A DNA stretch of 64,000 nt from Epiperipatus broadwayi (lineage: Eukaryota > Onychophora > Udeonychophora > Euonychophora > Peripatidae). The DNA lies in assembly GCA_028023455.1 (NCBI GenBank), contig JAQFVV010000017.1, forward strand, positions 6,852,098 to 6,916,097. Reading direction: 5' to 3'. Both the position numbers and the translations under genes were made by a program. The notes under the pieces were generated by a model, which saw nothing but the letters and a program-made list of their open reading frames with translations, ran no database searches and had not been told where the DNA came from. Shown here in pieces: positions 1-12,149 of this stretch; within the stretch, counting starts at the first letter, position 1, and each line of letters begins with the position of its first letter.

Positions 1-9
1 CTTTGCTAT

Positions 10-205
10 AATTGCCGCTTAAATGGCATTATCCATTTACATACGAAGACACGCTATAATTAGACAGGTTTGATAAAATTATAGCGGAGAAATGCTCATA
101 AATTATTATAAAATGTTTTATTAATTTTCGGTCAATTCTAAATTATATTTCGCTATTATATTCGTATGTGGATGGATAATTTAAACCTTGGAATAACGGC
201 AAAAT
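10..205. mobile_element. MITE-like inverted repeat
   Basis: ATTATCCATTTACATACGAA (28-47) pairs with TTCGTATGTGGATGGATAAT (161-180), and the outer ATTGCCG and CGGCAA also pair. No coding capacity. The left end may run off the window. Confidence 0.55.
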
Positions 206-743
206 GATTCATATATATTTAAGTTTAAATAAAAGTAATGTAAATGTTTTCTTTAATTTATTTAACGGTTTTCTGATTTAATGTTTTACATATATAGTTG
301 AAACAAGTATTTTCTTTAAATTTGCTTTTTTTTTTAATAAACAAATATGTTAAAAGTTATTTAGTTTTATAAAATAAGAATTATCTGTTCGCAATTAAAA
401 ATGAGAATTTTTGTAAACAAGATATCAATTAGTGACACACCCGGGTAAAAAAGTAAAATCTGTTTTCTGATTGATTTTTGTTTGCAACAAAAGACTTTTT
501 CATTAAATCAGAATACCGTTCCTTCTGCTAAGTAATAACACCTGAAAAGGAATTTAATTAATGAAAATGAATCAAATTATATAGTTTATATATTTTGATA
601 CATTTTTTTAAGGAAATTAAATATAACACCTCGGAGATTTTATCAGTTGTTGTAGAAATTGAATTATATTATTTTGCTTTAATTAAAAGTCAATTGGTCC
701 CGAGGCTTACGAAATTCCAGAAAGGTGTTAAAGTTTAGTAGAA

Positions 744-756
744 GGATATAAATAGG
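744..756 (+). promoter_or_regulatory. TATA-like box GGATATAAATAGG
   Basis: A good match to a Pol II TATA box in a stretch of higher GC than its flanks (690-1120). It may belong to an unrecognised old LTR rather than to the host gene, whose first coding exon lies 6.4 kb downstream. Confidence 0.25.
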
Positions 757-934
757 CCTTATTTTAAGCGGGAAGGGAGAATCCATCTTACTTTTGAAGA
801 GAGTCAACAGGAGAAGTTTTATTATTGTTCAACCTTAACATGTCTGGCTAAAGTCAGGCAAAATTTTGCTGCTTTCCCGTGATGGAACGCCTAGTTCAAT
901 CCATCAAATGCCAAAGGAACAACCAAGCTTACAC

Positions 935-1115
935 CAACTAAATTTGAAGATGCCATAAGCCGTAAAAATAATTTGCCCTCATTCCGATTTCAGTCCAGCT
1001 AAAGAAACACTATTTTAAAAAATCGTCTCCCAACTAAATTGAAGATGCCATAAGCCGCCAAAGAAGTCACCTTCGTTTCCAGCTCGAATCTCTCCTTAGC
1101 TACAGAACTATTTTA
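935..1115. repeat. Diverged tandem duplication, about 88 bp
   Basis: CAACTAAATTTGAAGATGCC (from 936) recurs as CAACTAAATTGAAGATGCC (from 1030), each followed by ATAAGCCG and ending before an AACTATTTTA-like stretch. Confidence 0.6.
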
Positions 1116-2904
1116 GTATTATTTAAAATCGCAGAGCTCTGTGTGCATTTCAAAAACATTCATTATTTCTTCAAAAACAGGTTAGCTAACCATATTATTG
1201 AAATTTCTATCTAAATTGTTTTCGAAATAATATTTAAATGAAATACTTTTTGCTAATACAATAGTGTAAACTGTCTAAATTGTTTCCTAAAATATTTTAA
1301 TTCTATAAATGAAATACTTTTGCTAAATTTCTGTTAATTAATGTTTTGCTATATAATTTAATCACTGCAATTATATTTTGCTTTTCTTTTGCTTATTTTA
1401 TTTATTATTAGTTATGCCTATGTTTCAAAACGGCGTGCATTTAATTATTAAAATGTTTTTAAAGATATGAATTTAAAATCTCCGTATTATTATTTATATA
1501 GCGTCATTTCGTGCGCTGTTTCGAAACCCAAATTCATATTTTTGTCATTTAGTAAATTAATTAATATAAATATAAAATGTGGCTTTTCAACCTTTATTTA
1601 TTATGTTACTAAAGATTAAACTAGCCTGGAGTGCAATCATAAGTATATTTTTTTAGTTAAGTATTCGTAAGTCCCCTATTAAATATACTTTTCCCCCTTT
1701 TAAAAGTTTGGTAGTTATAGATAACTAAAGAGATTGAACGGGATAAAGTAAAGTTTGTATCTATATATTCCTGTCAGTAGCATATCGTATTTCTCATGCT
1801 ACAGAAGAGTTGGCTCTTTTGATCAAGCTGATGATCTAGTGTTCATTTAATATATGATCTTTAATTTATAATATCCTTCGGCTTGGCAGATGTGGGATTT
1901 ATTAATATTTTCTCGTTGTGCTGTTCTTTTTGATATATATATAAGATGGAGCCACTGTAAGTCCAGCCCATCTTCTCTTATGGGTAGTGCAGTAGCGAAG
2001 TCTGAGCTACGGGCCAGATTAGCACGTAAGTCCCCCGCCTCTGAACCAAATAAAGGTTCCCCATTTAGCAGCATGACGACCGGTTCTTGGGTAAACTGTT
2101 GTTTGTCACAAAAACCCTAAAACTATTCTTCCATCTGCAGAGCCACTTTATTATTATACTTTACTTGTGCCTAGCGTATTAGTAAAATCGTTATAGCCAA
2201 CTCTCCCTCCCTAATATGCAGTCTTCGGCGTTGATCCGAAGCATTCTTGAAAACCCGTTCGATCTAAAGCTATCTGGGACGCTTTAAAAGCCCATAGTTA
2301 AAATAAATTTATTATAATTAAGATGTATTAAGTTTCACTCCAGACTTGGTTTGATTTTACATAAAAGAGCCACTCGAACTGATTATAAAAGGACATAACA
2401 AATAAGTTAATGTAGTGATTAGTTGTATAGCAGGATATTTGGCTCCATTGAATCATAGCCACAAACCTATTTTGCCAACAACAATTGTCAATAAATATAT
2501 TTTAATTCATCATATATCAGTTTCTGTCTCATTATTAAATCAATCCAATTCACTAATTGCCCATAAGTATTCATTAGTAAAGCCCCTATTATTTAAATAT
2601 GTTAGATTTTATCTGTGGAATGTCTAGTATTTACGTTGTTTATATATATGTTTAAGTCCATGAGTCTTATTGTTTTCTCCGATTTGCTAGTGGGCCGGAT
2701 GAAGAATTAAATCTCGTGTGCTACCATTGTTATGTTATCCATTGGGTGTTAGATCTGGTGCTTGGAGAGTGGGTTCGAATCCAGGCTGGTCCCTGACCTA
2801 AATCTCGGGCTTGACTGGGTTTGAAGTACATTTTGTGAGTTCCAGCTTGTGTTAGATGGATAAGCATGTTTTGACTGGCACAATACTAAACATAATGTAA
2901 TTGG

Positions 2905-3735
2905 AAGGGATTTGAACTCAGACTTTTAAGCGCTCTAAAACTATTCATTCTATCTTATATAACTGATACACATGACCATATATGTGAAAAATATAAATGA
3001 TTTCCAATATACCTATTTTGTGCTGAACCAGCACTTATCAGTTGGTTCACTTCACCATCTCTCACACATATATACCATCAACGCTCAGTATATATATATT
3101 AAGATAGCACATCTTCAAATCTTAATGGGCACGCTTCAATCTTCTCCACACTTCGACTCTTCAATCATCTATATTCTATATCATTAAAAATCCAAAGATG
3201 GCGCTCAAAGCTCTTGTTGATGCCAATATTATTGTCAAACCCATATTGACTTTTAAGTCATTCTGATCCCTCACATATAGAACCTTAATATATGTATTTG
3301 AATATTACATATTCAGCCTGTATTCTGCCCATCTGTCTTCTGTATATTTAAATAGACATATTAAGGTCCTATATGTGAGGGGTCAGAGTGACTTAAAGTC
3401 AACATGGGTATGGCAATAATATTGGCATCAACAAGGATTTTCAGTGTTCCATCCTCAGATTTTCAATGATATGGTTAGCTAAAGAGTTGGATGGTGGAGA
3501 AGATTGAAACCTGTCCATTAAAGTTTGAAGATTTTCTATCTTAATATAAACTGAGCACTGATTATTTATATATGTGGGAGATGGTGATCTGGACCAACTG
3601 ATGAGTGCTGTTTCAGCACGAAATACATGTATTAGAGATCATTTATCTTTTTTACATATATGCGGTCATGCGTATTGGTTGTGTAACATAGAGTGGATAA
3701 TTGTAGGGAACTTGAAAGTCTGAGTTCAAGTCTCT
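2905..3735. mobile_element. H1 repeat, head-to-head palindromic pair
   Basis: The left arm (about 2905-3270) is inverted relative to the right arm (about 3360-3735); the shared text includes TATTGGCATCAACAAGG-like and GTCAACATGGG-like segments. Each arm carries the hammerhead core described under the ribozyme entries. The left one is mutated (CTGATAA, CAAAA); the right one (3598) is nearly intact. The outer ends read as GAACTCAGACTTT and its complement. Confidence 0.75.
3585..3641 (+). ncRNA. Hammerhead ribozyme motif, family H1 (one stem I mismatch)
   Basis: CTGATGA is at 3598-3604, stem II GTGCTG/CAGCAC with a 3-nt loop, and GAAA at 3620-3623. A three-pair stem III precedes A3631, the predicted cleavage base. 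Stem I pairs CCAA with TTAG (one mismatch), then, past a 3-base bulge, TGATCT with AGATCA. The fold is type I. Confidence 0.65.
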
Positions 3736-4599
3736 TCTAAAAATAATTCACTGAAAAACTTTCTTTAAATCGTTTATCACAAAAAGTTTAAGTATTTTAA
3801 ATTAAGAAGCAGTTTTATTATTTAATATTTTGTAGTGTATATAAGGACTATTAATTTTTGAAATGAGCCGATGGATAAATAAGAAAATTTTAATAATTAT
3901 CTAATCTATTGCCCATAAGTATATATTTTTAAATATATAATGCAAACATTTGAAACAATTCCACCATATTTTGTTTCCAAAGCAATGACGTCATTAAAAT
4001 AATAACTTTGTAAGTTGCTAACTGACTTGAAACATACTTCGTTTGTCGGTAAGTATTAGCATGATTTTCTTTGGTCGGTTATAGATTTAGTATTCCAAAC
4101 TTTAAATATTATCGTAAAATAGGTTATCCATTTAAATAAAGCTATACATTTTAAATATTAGCAATATCCTGTTCAAACAAAACTATTATAGTTCATATTT
4201 TTCTAAAAACGTCGATCCTTACGCTCATCATTTTTAACTTATAATTGATCCTTACTTCAGTTTTAACGGGATTACAGTAATAATCTTATTGCGAAAGATT
4301 AATTATTTTTAAAATAATATATTTAGAAAAAAAAAGGTAACTTCATAACAATTAAAGGCTTTAGTATTTTAGCATATACTTTGTGTGTATATACTTTTTT
4401 TTTAATGATTATTTAACTGTTATATAGAGATTTTGCAAAAATTAAAATAAATAAAAATATATTACTTTTAGCAATTTTTATTAGTCATTCATTAGATTAG
4501 AGATTTTCCACTTAATGAATAATATTTCTATAGTTTAATTTTCACTACACCACTTTCCTCAAGGTAGGGACTAGTTTCCAACGCATTATGGAGGAGCTG

Positions 4600-4740
4600 T
4601 AATCATAAAAACATGACCAAAGACATGAAAAAGATATATGGCCCTAAATGCTCAGTTTGTGCTGAATGGGCACTCATCAGTTGGCCCAGATCATATTCTT
4701 TTACATACATTTTTATCATTGTTCAGTGGATTGTTAATGC
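4600..4740 (-). mobile_element. H1 repeat fragment, minus
   Basis: The complement contains TGATCTGGGCCAA, CTGATGA, a stem II of GTGC...GCAC, and then AAAC in place of GAAA. The core is therefore inactive. Only the ribozyme portion and short flanks remain. Confidence 0.6.
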
Positions 4741-5210
4741 ATCTTAATGCTAATGGTCATAAAAGTTAATAAGGTATTTCTAAAAGTGAGGTGTTGGAAT
4801 AAATATTATCAAGAGAGAGAAACAGCTAATGGTTAAGATTTAATTATATTTACCTGAGAAATTAATTTACATTTATTAGTAGAGAATTAAGCGATTCCAA
4901 TTTGTAGTTATGTGTACATTTTTATTAGTAATTTTTATTTTAATTTCCCTTTTGTTTTGGACTTTTATTATCTGGGTTGATAGAACAGGAGAATAATGTA
5001 TGTGTAGAGTATAAATTTATTGTTTTTTTTCTGAATTATAATAATGAGAGGGGTTCCCCTCTTTTCTTCCAAAGTGTAAAGGTCCCTACCTTCGCATTTT
5101 CACGTGCATATTTTTGAGGTTTACAGCCTTAGTAAATATTAGTAATCAATAAAGCAAGCCATATATAGCGTGACATTGCTTTTATAAACTTGTATTTACA
5201 AATATGTAAT

Positions 5211-5345
5211 ATAGAGAGTGCACCAATAGCTCAAACAAGCTCTTATTGATAAGTACGGTAAGAGAAAATATTGAAAATCTATAACTGGAATGTTACCACA
5301 CTTATCAATTAAGAGTTTGTTTGAGCTATTGATACGCTTTCTATA
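5211..5345. mobile_element. MITE-like inverted repeat, about 44-bp arms
   Basis: ATAGAGAGTGCACCAATAGC pairs with the complement of GCTATTGATACGCTTTCTAT; the inner CTCTTATTGATAAGT arm also pairs. The loop is about 45 bp. Confidence 0.65.
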
Positions 5346-6159
5346 ATAATGAGAATTATAAAATCAGATAGTAGTAAAATAATCAATGTTGTTTAGTAAA
5401 AGTATTTGGTACTGGGAATTTATATAAGAATCTAGTAATTGTGGTTATTAAAATATATATAAGAATATCCAGTTATTGTAAAACTAAATACAATGAAGCA
5501 TGCAATTAAATTGTGTTAAGGGTATTACTGTTATACTGAACACCATATTACAAATAGTAATTGATATATGAAATGTTTGCGAATAGTCTTCAAAATATTT
5601 TGAAAAACAATGTATGTTATGTAAATAGTTGCCTAAAACATTTCTAATGCTGGCTAAAAAAAAGGCTTGTTCCTTATCTTTAATTTACTAAGATTAACTA
5701 AGCACGCTTTAGACCAAAGAAGTGAGATTTTTTGAATTTAAAATATGGTATATTCTTTTCCTTATATAGAATAAACAAACAAGCTATGATAATTAAAATA
5801 TTTTGGAAAAAGGAAAACAAAACAATGTTTATTATAATACATTAGTTTTAGTGTTTAAATTTATAATCTTGAATTTTCTTGTAATCATATACAAGTTTTT
5901 TATTTTTTCATACTAAAACCTTTAATTTGTTTTTAGTAGTATTAAGTATATTCATGTAGACATTCTATGTCATTAAGAAGAATAAGACCACTTCATTCAG
6001 ATCTTGCATATTTTATAATGATCTTTCTAGCAATATCCCAAATTCAATGCCATTTCTTATTTATATTTCTCTAACAGTATTTTTCATGCAATGTCTAGCA
6101 TGTAGTAACAATTCTCAATTTGTGGATATTTGTGAACATAGATACATTCTCCATTATAT

Positions 6160-6560
6160 CTTTATGTATTGCAGCAGGTGATAAAAAACTTGTTAGAAGC
6201 TCTTAGGGATACATCATGGATAATGAACAAAACTTGAATTATAATCATTTTCAACCATTATTCACTGCATGATAAAAATTCAGTTTTTCCAATTTATAAA
6301 CTCTTTTTTCCCATATATCACCAACACATTTCTATTTCGTTCATCCATCTCATATGTGGTCTATTTGGGTCTAATTTGAAACTTCATCTTTCCTTATCAT
6401 CTATTTTAGCAATATACTTCAACAAGCTCCATCTCAGTCCCTTAATTTTTTTTAATGACATCAGTAACACCTGTTTGTTTTCTCACTATATATTTTGTTT
6501 CTGAACTCTTCTCATTAGTTCTGTTAAGTGGTTTAAAATTTTTGTATTCTTCTTATTAAA
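6160..6560 (-). mobile_element. Decayed LINE 3' fragment, same family
   Basis: The stretch 6330-6540 follows the nucleotide sequence of 20770-21020 (for example CAGTAACACCTGTTTGTTTT at 6462 and 20920) but has many substitutions and no open frame. Confidence 0.6.
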
Positions 6561-6868
6561 TGATTGGAAGTTTCTTTATAGCTGTTTAGTTATGTGGTTT
6601 GAATTTTATATATTGCTCTTCTGTTAAGTGTCTAAGTCTTAGATACATAAGTAAGAACTGGCATAACATATAAATCTTCCTTTTCAAACACAAACATATT
6701 TCTCTATTGTGAATGGCATTTAACTTGTAGCATCTTGTGCAAACTTATAAACAATCAATAAAGTTCATATAGATGTGAAAATTTCAGATTTTCTACTTAA
6801 TACTTAAGTATTTGATAAATGCTGGGCTTGAATTTGTATTTTAAATCTAGTGCCTGAATGTCTTAGTG

Positions 6869-6908
6869 CCTCACTGATGAGAGCCATTAGCTCAAAACCG
6901 GTTTGGGG
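6869..6908 (+). ncRNA. Hammerhead motif related to H2, one core substitution
   Basis: CTGATGA 6874-6880, stem II GAGC/GCTC around CATTA with the canonical G-C foot, then AAAA where GAAA is required, then stem III AC/GT. Stem I is CCTCA/TGGGG exactly as in H2. The G-to-A change in GAAA should abolish activity. Confidence 0.55.
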
Positions 6909-7187
6909 ATAGGAATAATTCTAGTTAGAGATTTTAAATGCTTTCTCTTGCAGCATTTATTGAAAAAGCTTGTTTAGAGCTATTAGGATGCTCATTATAT
7001 TATATATATATATATTCTCGCAGAAACCTGATGCAATGAAATCAAATATCAAATGAAAGAAAGTATATTTGTTGTCAGTTTTTTTATAATTTAAGGATTT
7101 TATGTTTATTATGATAATATTGTAAAATAATACATTCGAAACAAAATTTGTTTATATTATTAATAATAATAATGTTTTTTATAACAG

Positions 7188-7304
7188 TGCTTAATGTTTG
7201 AAAGTTCTACCGAATAATGCATGGAACGGAGTTGCCAAGTGAAGAGACTTTTACTAGCCATTCAATCATTGCCACGGTTACTACAGCCTTTGCATTTCCT
7301 GCTG
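7188..7304 (+). CDS. Exon 1 (start-codon exon) of a possible DUF4550/CFAP92-type ciliary protein
   Basis: A pyrimidine-rich tract and AG at 7186-7187 precede the exon, and a GTAATT donor follows at 7305. The start chosen is ATG 7217. An in-frame TGA at 7199-7201 lies just upstream, so 7188-7216 is probably 5' UTR and no earlier start is possible in this exon. Twenty-nine codons are read, beginning MHGTELPSEE and ending TTAFAFPA, and the exon leaves one base (G) of a split codon. That G joins the AA opening the exon at 21346 to give GAA, so the phases match. The stretch resembles the first beta strand that opens DUF4550 regions (family knowledge, not searched). No signal peptide or membrane segment is visible. 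An untranslated leader exon should lie upstream, but I could not find it. Confidence 0.6.
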
Positions 7305-7470
7305 GTAATTTTATTTTGTGTCCCTGTGTGTTGGTAATTTCACTTTGTTTTCCGCTAAATGTTTATATATTGTTTGTATAAAGACATGTAGAACATGTTA
7401 TAGTGGTTCTCTGTTGGCAAGATTTTGTCAGCATTTTTATATATAGAATAGTAAAGAAGATAATATTAAC

Positions 7471-7790
7471 CAGGGTAAACAGAGGCAAAACTCTCCATAC
7501 AGCAGCGCCACCTAGTGCAAGCCAGTATAATCAATGGATGGAAGAAGTTTTGTCATAAAATCCCTACCTAGTACCTACTCATCCAATATTCCCAGACTAG
7601 TTTCTAGCCTGTGGATTTAATGAGTGAGGAGCCTTGGATTTGAGAGCACTACACCTAGATCTTGGAATCTAATACAACCCTCTTGCAGCCACTATGAGTC
7701 CAAAATGAAAGCACAATAATGTTTTCAATTCAAACTCATTCGGTTGTATAGGCATAAAGATCTTAATCCAGTTCAGCACCTGCACATTTT
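7471..7790 (-). mobile_element. H2 repeat, minus, mutated ribozyme
   Basis: It shares AGGCAAAACTCTCCATACAG with 9437 and the ACTCATCCAATAT...CCCAGACTAG stretch with 46047. The complement core reads CTCATTAA for CTGATGA. Ends are not defined. Confidence 0.55.
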
Positions 7791-8044
7791 GGTGTCTACG
7801 ATTCTTTAATAATCACTGTTTGCCTTTTTTTTTTTAAATAGCTAGATATCATTTTACTAACCAATAACTGAATGTTTTTATAGATTTGCTATGGACCACA
7901 GAAAACTTTCTGAGATTGCTTGGAGTTTGAAAAAAGTTCTATATGTATTAGAATCACACGACTATGGACATATCTTATAAACATGCTAATTACTATTATA
8001 GGACCCTTTTATACACAAACATATATGGAAGTATGTAATATATA

Positions 8045-8490
8045 TATATGTTGTAGGGAATTTGAACACAGACTTTCAAACTCCTTTCAGCCATTCTCTA
8101 TATCTCATACAACTAATACACATGACCACACACATGTGAAAAAATAAATGATCTCCAATATATATATTTTGTGCTGAACCAGCACTCATTATTGGTCCAG
8201 ATCATTATCTCTCACACTTATATATAATCAGTGATCAGTTTATATTAAGATAGCAAATGTTCACAATTTAATGAACAGGCTTCAATCTACTCCATCCTCC
8301 AACTCTTCAGACATTTATACCATTGATAATCTGATGATGGAATGCCCAAATCCCTTGTTAATGCCAATATTATTGTCATGCCCATGTTGACTTTAAGTCA
8401 CTCTGATCCATCATATATAGGACCTTGTCTATTTTGGATATTCCATCATCATATTTTCAATGGTATGGATGGCTGAAGAGTTGGAGAGTG
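8045..8490 (-). mobile_element. H1 repeat, minus, decayed ribozyme
   Basis: The arm 8060-8420 matches 2915-3270. The core reads TAATGA for CTGATGA and AAAA for GAAA. A short inverted tail (8430-8485) matches the start of the opposite arm, as in the palindromic copies. Confidence 0.6.
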
Positions 8491-9431
8491 GACAACTAAC
8501 TAAGTTTAAATTACATCTTCGGTGATAATTTCTTTGTATTCCTCACCAAATTAATTTTCAAACCATATACAATATGTCTTACCTGAGATAATCCATAGCT
8601 TCAGAATCTCCAAAAGTATTCACATAAGAATTTTTCATTTTTATCTTGTACCCCAAAAGTTACCAAATGTCAAAGGTGCCTATAAGAAAAAGATTCATCC
8701 TAATAAAAGATACAAAACAAATCATTTCCAAAAGATAGATATGCATTTGTCATCATAGCAATTGGCTTCTTGTCTATCTAAAACTAGAAATTATAGGCTA
8801 CTGTCTGTATCACTGGTAAAATGAGTTTCATCTCTTTATTTTATATTTTCTTGTGTACATCAGTGATGTTTATATTCTTTATGCACATCAGTGATGCTAT
8901 CTTGTTATATTTATTGTCCCACAGAGATTTAATTTATTTGCATATAGCTCATTTGCTAGCAATAGACTTGAAAATAATGTGATGTAAGATGTGGCAAAAC
9001 TGCTCACTCCACAGCATGAGTATCAAGGCATAGGCTAGAATCAGAATGATTCTTTGTCTGCATACAATTCCACGTGGTATATGCATAACCATTGTGGCTA
9101 CTACTACACAAATACCATTTGAAATCTCTCTTTTATTGGTTTTAAGTGTTTATATTTTCACATGGTATTATGCCCCGTAAATTTTGTGAAAGCTTTATCA
9201 ACTGCAACCTTTCTGTACATTTGATCATCAGTTTTTAAAATTTACATTGCACTGCTCTCTCTATATATGTAAATCATTACTTGTTATACAACCTTTCTGT
9301 ACTTGATTATCAGATTATAAAATTTACATTGTGCTGCTCTATATATGTAAATCATTACATACCATATAAACATAATAAATTATTAATATCAAAGACATAA
9401 AATTACTGTACATATAATAATAATTTATATA

Positions 9432-9647
9432 AACAAAGGCAAAACTCTCCATACAGTAGTGCCACCCTGTGCTAGCCAGAGTAATCAATAGATGCCAGAA
9501 GGCAGAGTAATCAATAGATGCCAGAAGGCACAAGCCTTCTGGCATCTATTGATTACTCTAGTTAGCACAGGGTGGCACTACTGTATGGAGAGTTTTGCCT
9601 TTCTTTACAACAATTATGTGCTAGTATGAGATGGTGATCATGTGATG
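9432..9647. mobile_element. H2 repeat (ribozyme deleted) with 14-bp target-site duplication
   Basis: TAATAATTTATATA stands at 9418-9431 and 9648-9661. Inside, about 68-bp arms (9436-9503 and 9533-9600) are perfectly or nearly perfectly complementary, around a tandemly doubled 26-bp piece ending CCAGAAGGCA. The right end is GGTGATCATGTGATG. Confidence 0.8.
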
Positions 9648-10159
9648 TAATAATTTATATACTGTATAATAAAGAGCATCAATGATTTTAATATTATATT
9701 ATTTATAATTTATATACTACACACTCACACACACACCAATATAAACACAAATTAATAAATCATACAAATAAATTATATTAATAAATATAAATTATTAAAA
9801 AAATCTACTTAAGAAATATAGTACATATTCTGCGATTACATTCTCATCCCATTATAGGCCTTGAATTCGAATGACCAGCTTGTTTTTAATCCATTTTCAC
9901 TATATAACCAGGACGATTACAATTTTCTGCCTCTATCGCTTTGTGTAAACTAGAGTTCAAAATAGAAAAAAATAAAATCCCCCTGATTAAAAAAAAAATC
10001 ATAAAAAATTCAAATTAGAAAGACCTTTTAATGATGGATCGAATGACCATATTTTTGTTGACGTCATGCTTATAGTTTTTATGTAATTTTAAAAAGAAAA
10101 CAAACTTTTAAAACAATCCTGTAAGATGCATGACTGGCAAGAAACAGAGTTTCAAGCTG

Positions 10160-10400
10160 TTAATAGTGTGATGATTTGCTATATTAATATAAACTGAGCA
10201 CTGATTATATATATATGTGTGGGAGATGATGATCTGGACCAACTGATGAGTGCTGGTTCAGCACGAAATATGTATATTGGAGATCATTTATCTTTTTTAC
10301 ATGTGTGTGGTCATGTGTATCAGTTGTATGAGTTAGAGTGGATGGCTGAAGGGTGCTTGAAAGTCTGAGTTCAAATCCCTTATATTACATCTAGACTCCA
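10160..10400 (+). mobile_element. H1 repeat, plus, single arm with intact ribozyme
   Basis: This is a single right arm beginning near TATATTAATATAAACTGAGC and ending after the GAGTTCAAATCCC-like end. It carries the best-preserved H1 hammerhead (10229-10287). Confidence 0.7.
10229..10287 (+). ncRNA. Hammerhead ribozyme, family H1, intact core
   Basis: All conserved core positions are present: CTGATGA 10243-10249, stem II GTGCTG/CAGCAC (six pairs, G-C at its base) around a GTT loop, GAAA 10265-10268, and a short stem III ATA/TAT with a TG loop. Predicted cleavage is after A10276. Stem I is CCAA (10239-10242) with TTGG (10277-10280), then a 3-base GGA bulge on the 5' side, then ATGATCT with AGATCAT (seven pairs). 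The bulge is where the loop-loop contact of natural type I hammerheads usually sits. The very short stem III suggests it may work best as a dimer, as known for Penelope-like and satellite hammerheads. Activity is inferred, not shown. Confidence 0.8.
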
Positions 10401-11309
10401 GGTATATAAAATGTACTTGTATTTAAAATATATATATAAACTGCAAAAATGATCATCTACAAAATCTATTACTTACAAATAATCATAAAGTATAATTATA
10501 AAAGCAAACCACTATATTTTATTTTATTTTGATGGAAATATTTTATTCTTAATAGTAAATGTTTCAATCATACCCTGTTGGCCATCCTCAGAATTCGTTA
10601 GAAAAGAAATTACAAAGAAAAATTGAAAATGACAATGATAACAATTGTATAAATAAATCAAAAACATTACTTTTAATCATTAACATATTTAACTCTATTT
10701 ACTCATTAATATGTATATATATATTTAAATAATTAACATATATTAATACACAAATGTATATACATAGCCAGAAATATTTACTGTGTGGAATTATCCATTT
10801 ATAATTACTTAATTAGAAAACATTTGCTTCAAGTCAAGGGTTAAAGTAAAACTGTCAGGCTGATTGCATATAAAGCCATATGTATATATATACATTCACT
10901 TACATAAATTGACCTTTAAAAAACTACTTTTTACAATTCTTTTTCTGCCATTATAAACAAATTCTAACATTTTAATATTAAACATTTTATGTTTCATATT
11001 TTAAATTTCTGAATTTTTGTCATTTTTATGTAGATATAATTTGTTTTTAATTTTTTTCTTAGTTTCTTCCAAGTAATATTGATTTTTCCCTTCGTTTGTA
11101 TTTGTAATTCAAATTTGCAATCTAAAGGGTATGAAGTGCAATGACAGAAAAAGAAAAGTCAAGGAGGCATGGTTTATTGCCAATCATAGAAAACAATAAA
11201 AAAACAGCTTGTGATTATCTAATAAATGGAATATTTAAATAGACTAATTTAAATAAAAATACGTACATAATTACAGTATAAATAAAGCAGCAACAAGAAT
11301 TAATTTAAG

Positions 11310-12145
11310 AGAGCTTGGTGAACTTCATCAAAAGTGCACTCAGCTTTAGGTTATAATCATAGCTATGGTTATGGTGAACTTCACCAAAAGTGCACTCAGC
11401 TCTAGGTTATAATCATAGCTATGGTTATGGTAAACTTCATCAAAAGTGCACACTGCTTTAGGTTCGAATCACAACTGTGATTATGGTTAACTTCACTGAA
11501 AGTGCACTCAGCTTTAGGCTATAATCATAGCTATGATGCACTTAGCTTTAGATTATAATCATAGCTATGATTATGTTGAACTTCACCGAGAGTGCACTCA
11601 GCTTTAGATTATAATCATAGCTATGGTTATGGTGAACTTCACCAAAAGTGCACTCAGCTTCAGGTTATAATCATAGCTATGATTATGTTGAACTTTACCA
11701 AAAGTGCACTCAGCTTTAGATTATAATCAAAAGCTATGATTATAGTGAACTTCACCAAAAGTGCACTCAGCTTTAGGTTATAATCATAGCTATGGTTATG
11801 TTGAACTTCACCAAAAGTGCACTCAGCTTTAAGTTATAATCATAGTTATGATTATGGTGAACTTCACCGAAAGTGCACTCAGTTTTAGGTTATAATCATA
11901 GCTATAATTATGGTGAACTTCACCGAAAGTGCACTCAGCTTTAGGTTATAATCATAGCTATGGTTATGGAGACTTCACCAAAAGTGCACTCAGCTTTAGG
12001 TTATAATCATAGCTATGAGGCACTTAGCTTTAGATTATAATCATAGCTATGATTATGGTGAACTTCACCGAAAGTGCACTCAGCTTTAGGTTATAATCAC
12101 AGCTATGATGAATTTCACTGAAAGTGCACTCAGCTTTGAATTATA
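11310..12145. repeat. Satellite array, about 56-bp unit, about 15 copies
   Basis: The unit begins GAACTTCACCAAAAGTGCAC and includes CAGCTTTAGGTTATAATC. Most units contain the perfect 20-bp palindrome ATAATCATAGCTATGATTAT or a one-change form of it. A few shortened units (about 38 bp) occur near 11525 and 12010. It lies in intron 1 of the host gene. Confidence 0.9.
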
Positions 12146-12149
12146 AAGA

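Larger units (their letters stand above)
206..2900. other. No gene seen; old repeat-derived DNA
   Basis: Apart from the TATA-like box and the 88-bp duplication, I find no coding frame. The overlapping frames near 1850-2120 lie in a GC-richer patch and are not protein-like. Sequence 660-2300 may be a decayed LTR but I could not find matching ends. Confidence 0.4.

Noticed and set aside
206-2400. A complete LTR around the TATA box at 744
   Set aside because: I could not find matching terminal hexamers or a target duplication.
8045-8225. Active H1 hammerhead on the minus strand
   Set aside because: Both core boxes are mutated (TAATGA, AAAA).
11310-12145. CRISPR-like array
   Set aside because: The whole unit, including the would-be spacer, is repeated; it is a satellite in a eukaryotic intron.
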